A DNA stretch of 64,000 nucleotides from Allobosea sp. OK403 (GTDB taxonomy: Bacteria > Pseudomonadota > Alphaproteobacteria > Rhizobiales > Beijerinckiaceae): NCBI RefSeq assembly GCF_900113835.1, contig NZ_FOQV01000008.1, positions 62,001 through 126,000 on the forward strand. The letters run 5' to 3'. The notes below the pieces were generated by a model. It was given only the letters and a program-made list of their open reading frames with translations. It was not told the origin of the DNA and made no database searches. This document shows, in pieces, positions 62,847-64,000 of the stretch. How positions within the stretch are numbered: position 1 is the stretch's first letter; the number at the start of each line of letters is the position of its first letter. Both the position numbers and the translations under genes were made by a program.

Positions 62847-62927
62847 GGCAGTCGACAATGGGCAGTCGGCAGTCGGAAGAAAACGAGCGACTTGCCTCCG
62901 ACTGCCAACTGCCTATTGCCGACTGCC
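62847..62927. repeat. Heptamer-built hairpin element, family E, copy 3
   Basis: The left arm is GGCAGTC, GACAATG, GGCAGTC, GGCAGTC. The right arm is GACTGCC, AACTGCC, TATTGCC, GACTGCC. It begins four bases after the barrel gene stop, between converging genes. The unit order matches copy 2. Confidence 0.8.
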
Positions 62928-62952
62928 CATCCAAGCGGCGTAGCCGCGAGCC

Positions 62953-64000
62953 CTACTCCATCCCTTCCAGCTCGATGATCATCCCCTCGATCATCTTCAG
63001 CCCGATTTGCCAGAAGGCGGGATCGCGCGCGTCGAGGCCGAAGGGCGCGAGCAGTTCGGAATGATGCTTGGTGCCGCCGGCCGAGAGCAGGGCGAAATAG
63101 CGCTCCTGGAAGCCCTCCGCCGCGTTCTGGTAGACGCCGTAGAGCGAGTTCACCAGGCAATCGCCGAAGGCATAGGCGTAGACGTAGAAGGGCGAATGGA
63201 TGAAGTGCGGGATGTAGCACCAGAACGGCTCGTAGCCTGATCCCAGCCTGATCGCCGGCCCCAGGCTCTCGGCCTGCACGCTCATCCAGAGTTCGCAGAG
63301 ATTCTCTGCCGTCAGCTCGCCACCCTTGCGCGCCTCATGAACCTTGCGCTCGAAGGAGTAGAAGGCGATCTGTCGCACGACCGTGTTGATCATGTCCTCG
63401 ACCTTGGCCGCCAGCATCGCCTTGCGCTGCTTTGCGTCCTTGGTGCCGTCGAGCAGGCGGCGGAAGGTCAGCATCTCCCCGAAGACGCTGGCGGTCTCGG
63501 CCAGCGTCAATGGTGTCGGCGCCATCAATGCGCCATTGGGGCCGGCCAGCACCTGATGGACGCCATGGCCGAGCTCATGGGCCAGCGTCATCACGTCGCG
63601 CGGCTTGCCCTGATAGTTCACGAGCACATAGGGATGCGCCGAGGGCACGGTCGGGTGAGCAAACGCGCCCGGCGCCTTGCCGGGGCGGGCCGGCGCGTCG
63701 ATCCAATGTTCGTCGAAGAAGCGCCGCGCGATGCCGGCCATCTCGGGCGAGAAGGCGTGATAGGCGTCGAGCACGGTGTCGCGCGCTTCGGTCCAGGGAA
63801 TGGTACGCTGCTCGACCTGCGGCAGCGGCGCGTTGCGGTCCCAGAAATCGAGTTGTTCGCGGCCGAACCATTTGGCTTTGAGCTTGTAGTAGCGATGCGA
63901 CAGGCGCGGATAGGCCTCGCGCACGGCTGAGACCAGCGCATCGACCACCTCGCGTTCGACGCGATTGGCCAGATGGCGGGAATCCGCGACATCCTCGAAT
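62953..64000 (-). CDS. M3 family oligoendopeptidase (5' partial)
   Basis: This is the C-terminal part (about 349 residues) of an M3-type oligoendopeptidase (PepF clade), a cytoplasmic zinc peptidase that degrades peptides. The zinc motif LAHELGHGVHQ is intact, and the third ligand region TASVFGEML follows. SLGPAIRLGSGYEPFWCYIPHF and PFYVYAYAFGDCLVN are clade-typical. The frame is open through the window end (VADSRHLANRVERE precedes the internal GTG at 63948), so the start lies outside. Full-length relatives are about 600 residues. Confidence 0.93.
   Translation of the reverse strand, partial: FEDVADSRHLANRVEREVVDALVSAVREAYPRLSHRYYKLKAKWFGREQLDFWDRNAPLPQVEQRTIPWTEARDTVLDAYHAFSPEMAGIARRFFDEHWIDAPARPGKAPGAFAHPTVPSAHPYVLVNYQGKPRDVMTLAHELGHGVHQVLAGPNGALMAPTPLTLAETASVFGEMLTFRRLLDGTKDAKQRKAMLAAKVEDMINTVVRQIAFYSFERKVHEARKGGELTAENLCELWMSVQAESLGPAIRLGSGYEPFWCYIPHFIHSPFYVYAYAFGDCLVNSLYGVYQNAAEGFQERYFALLSAGGTKHHSELLAPFGLDARDPAFWQIGLKMIEGMIIELEGME

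Overview
The window looks like chromosome of a G+C-rich alphaproteobacterium of the order Hyphomicrobiales (Rhizobiales), most probably Bosea or a close relative. This is inferred from gene families, GTG/TTG start usage and dispersed palindromic repeats typical of that group; no rRNA or tRNA gene was seen to confirm it. Housekeeping genes (accA, hemH, ung, argC, argJ, secA, serA, kdsD) are mixed with transport and catabolic gene sets. Both ends are cut: accA lacks its start on the left and an M3 oligoendopeptidase gene lacks its start on the right.

0-10 kb: accA tail, a lipoprotein L,D-transpeptidase, a TorF-type porin with a clear terminator, a MarR regulator divergent from an alpha/beta hydrolase with two matching operator-like palindromes, hemH, a Tat-exported 5'-nucleotidase translationally coupled to ung, then a PaaK-like ligase. 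10-18.6 kb (minus strand): a long operon reading acyl-CoA synthetase, LivG, LivH, LivM, substrate-binding protein, LivF, YugP-like metallopeptidase, PaaK-like ligase, probably for uptake and CoA activation of a carboxylic or aromatic acid. 18.6-22.5 kb: small unknown genes, a frameshifted crp/fnr remnant, argC and an intact crp/fnr gene. 22.5-26 kb: a fused indolepyruvate ferredoxin oxidoreductase. 26.3-28 kb: a DUF1007 protein plus a NicO-type Ni/Co transporter. 28-31.8 kb: an A+T-richer orphan membrane protein and a chemoreceptor.

31.8-36.3 kb (minus strand) is the most interesting block: a five-gene operon of a cytosolic gamma-glutamyltransferase-like protein, an amidase, cobalt-type nitrile hydratase alpha and beta and their accessory protein. 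Next to it, 36.7-40.3 kb, is a TAXI-type TRAP transporter with DUF1850. Together they suggest breakdown of a nitrile or amide, possibly one carried as a gamma-glutamyl conjugate. 40.6-42.3 kb holds a Tat-exported OpgD/OpgG-like glucan protein. 42.5-47.9 kb is a zinc-homeostasis region: a metal ABC transporter with two Zur-like boxes, a CobW GTPase, a WD40 protein and a small unknown protein. 48-53.6 kb carries GNAT, YcaQ-like, DUF930, MutT, ArgJ and a parvulin isomerase; 54-60 kb carries secA, a small lipoprotein, an SPFH/NfeD pair and serA; 60-64 kb carries kdsD, an outer-membrane barrel and the oligoendopeptidase.

Intergenic gaps hold at least seven families of inverted-repeat elements (labelled A-H in the features). 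These include a heptamer-built hairpin (family E) present three times, twice inside the liv operon, and one element nested inside another.
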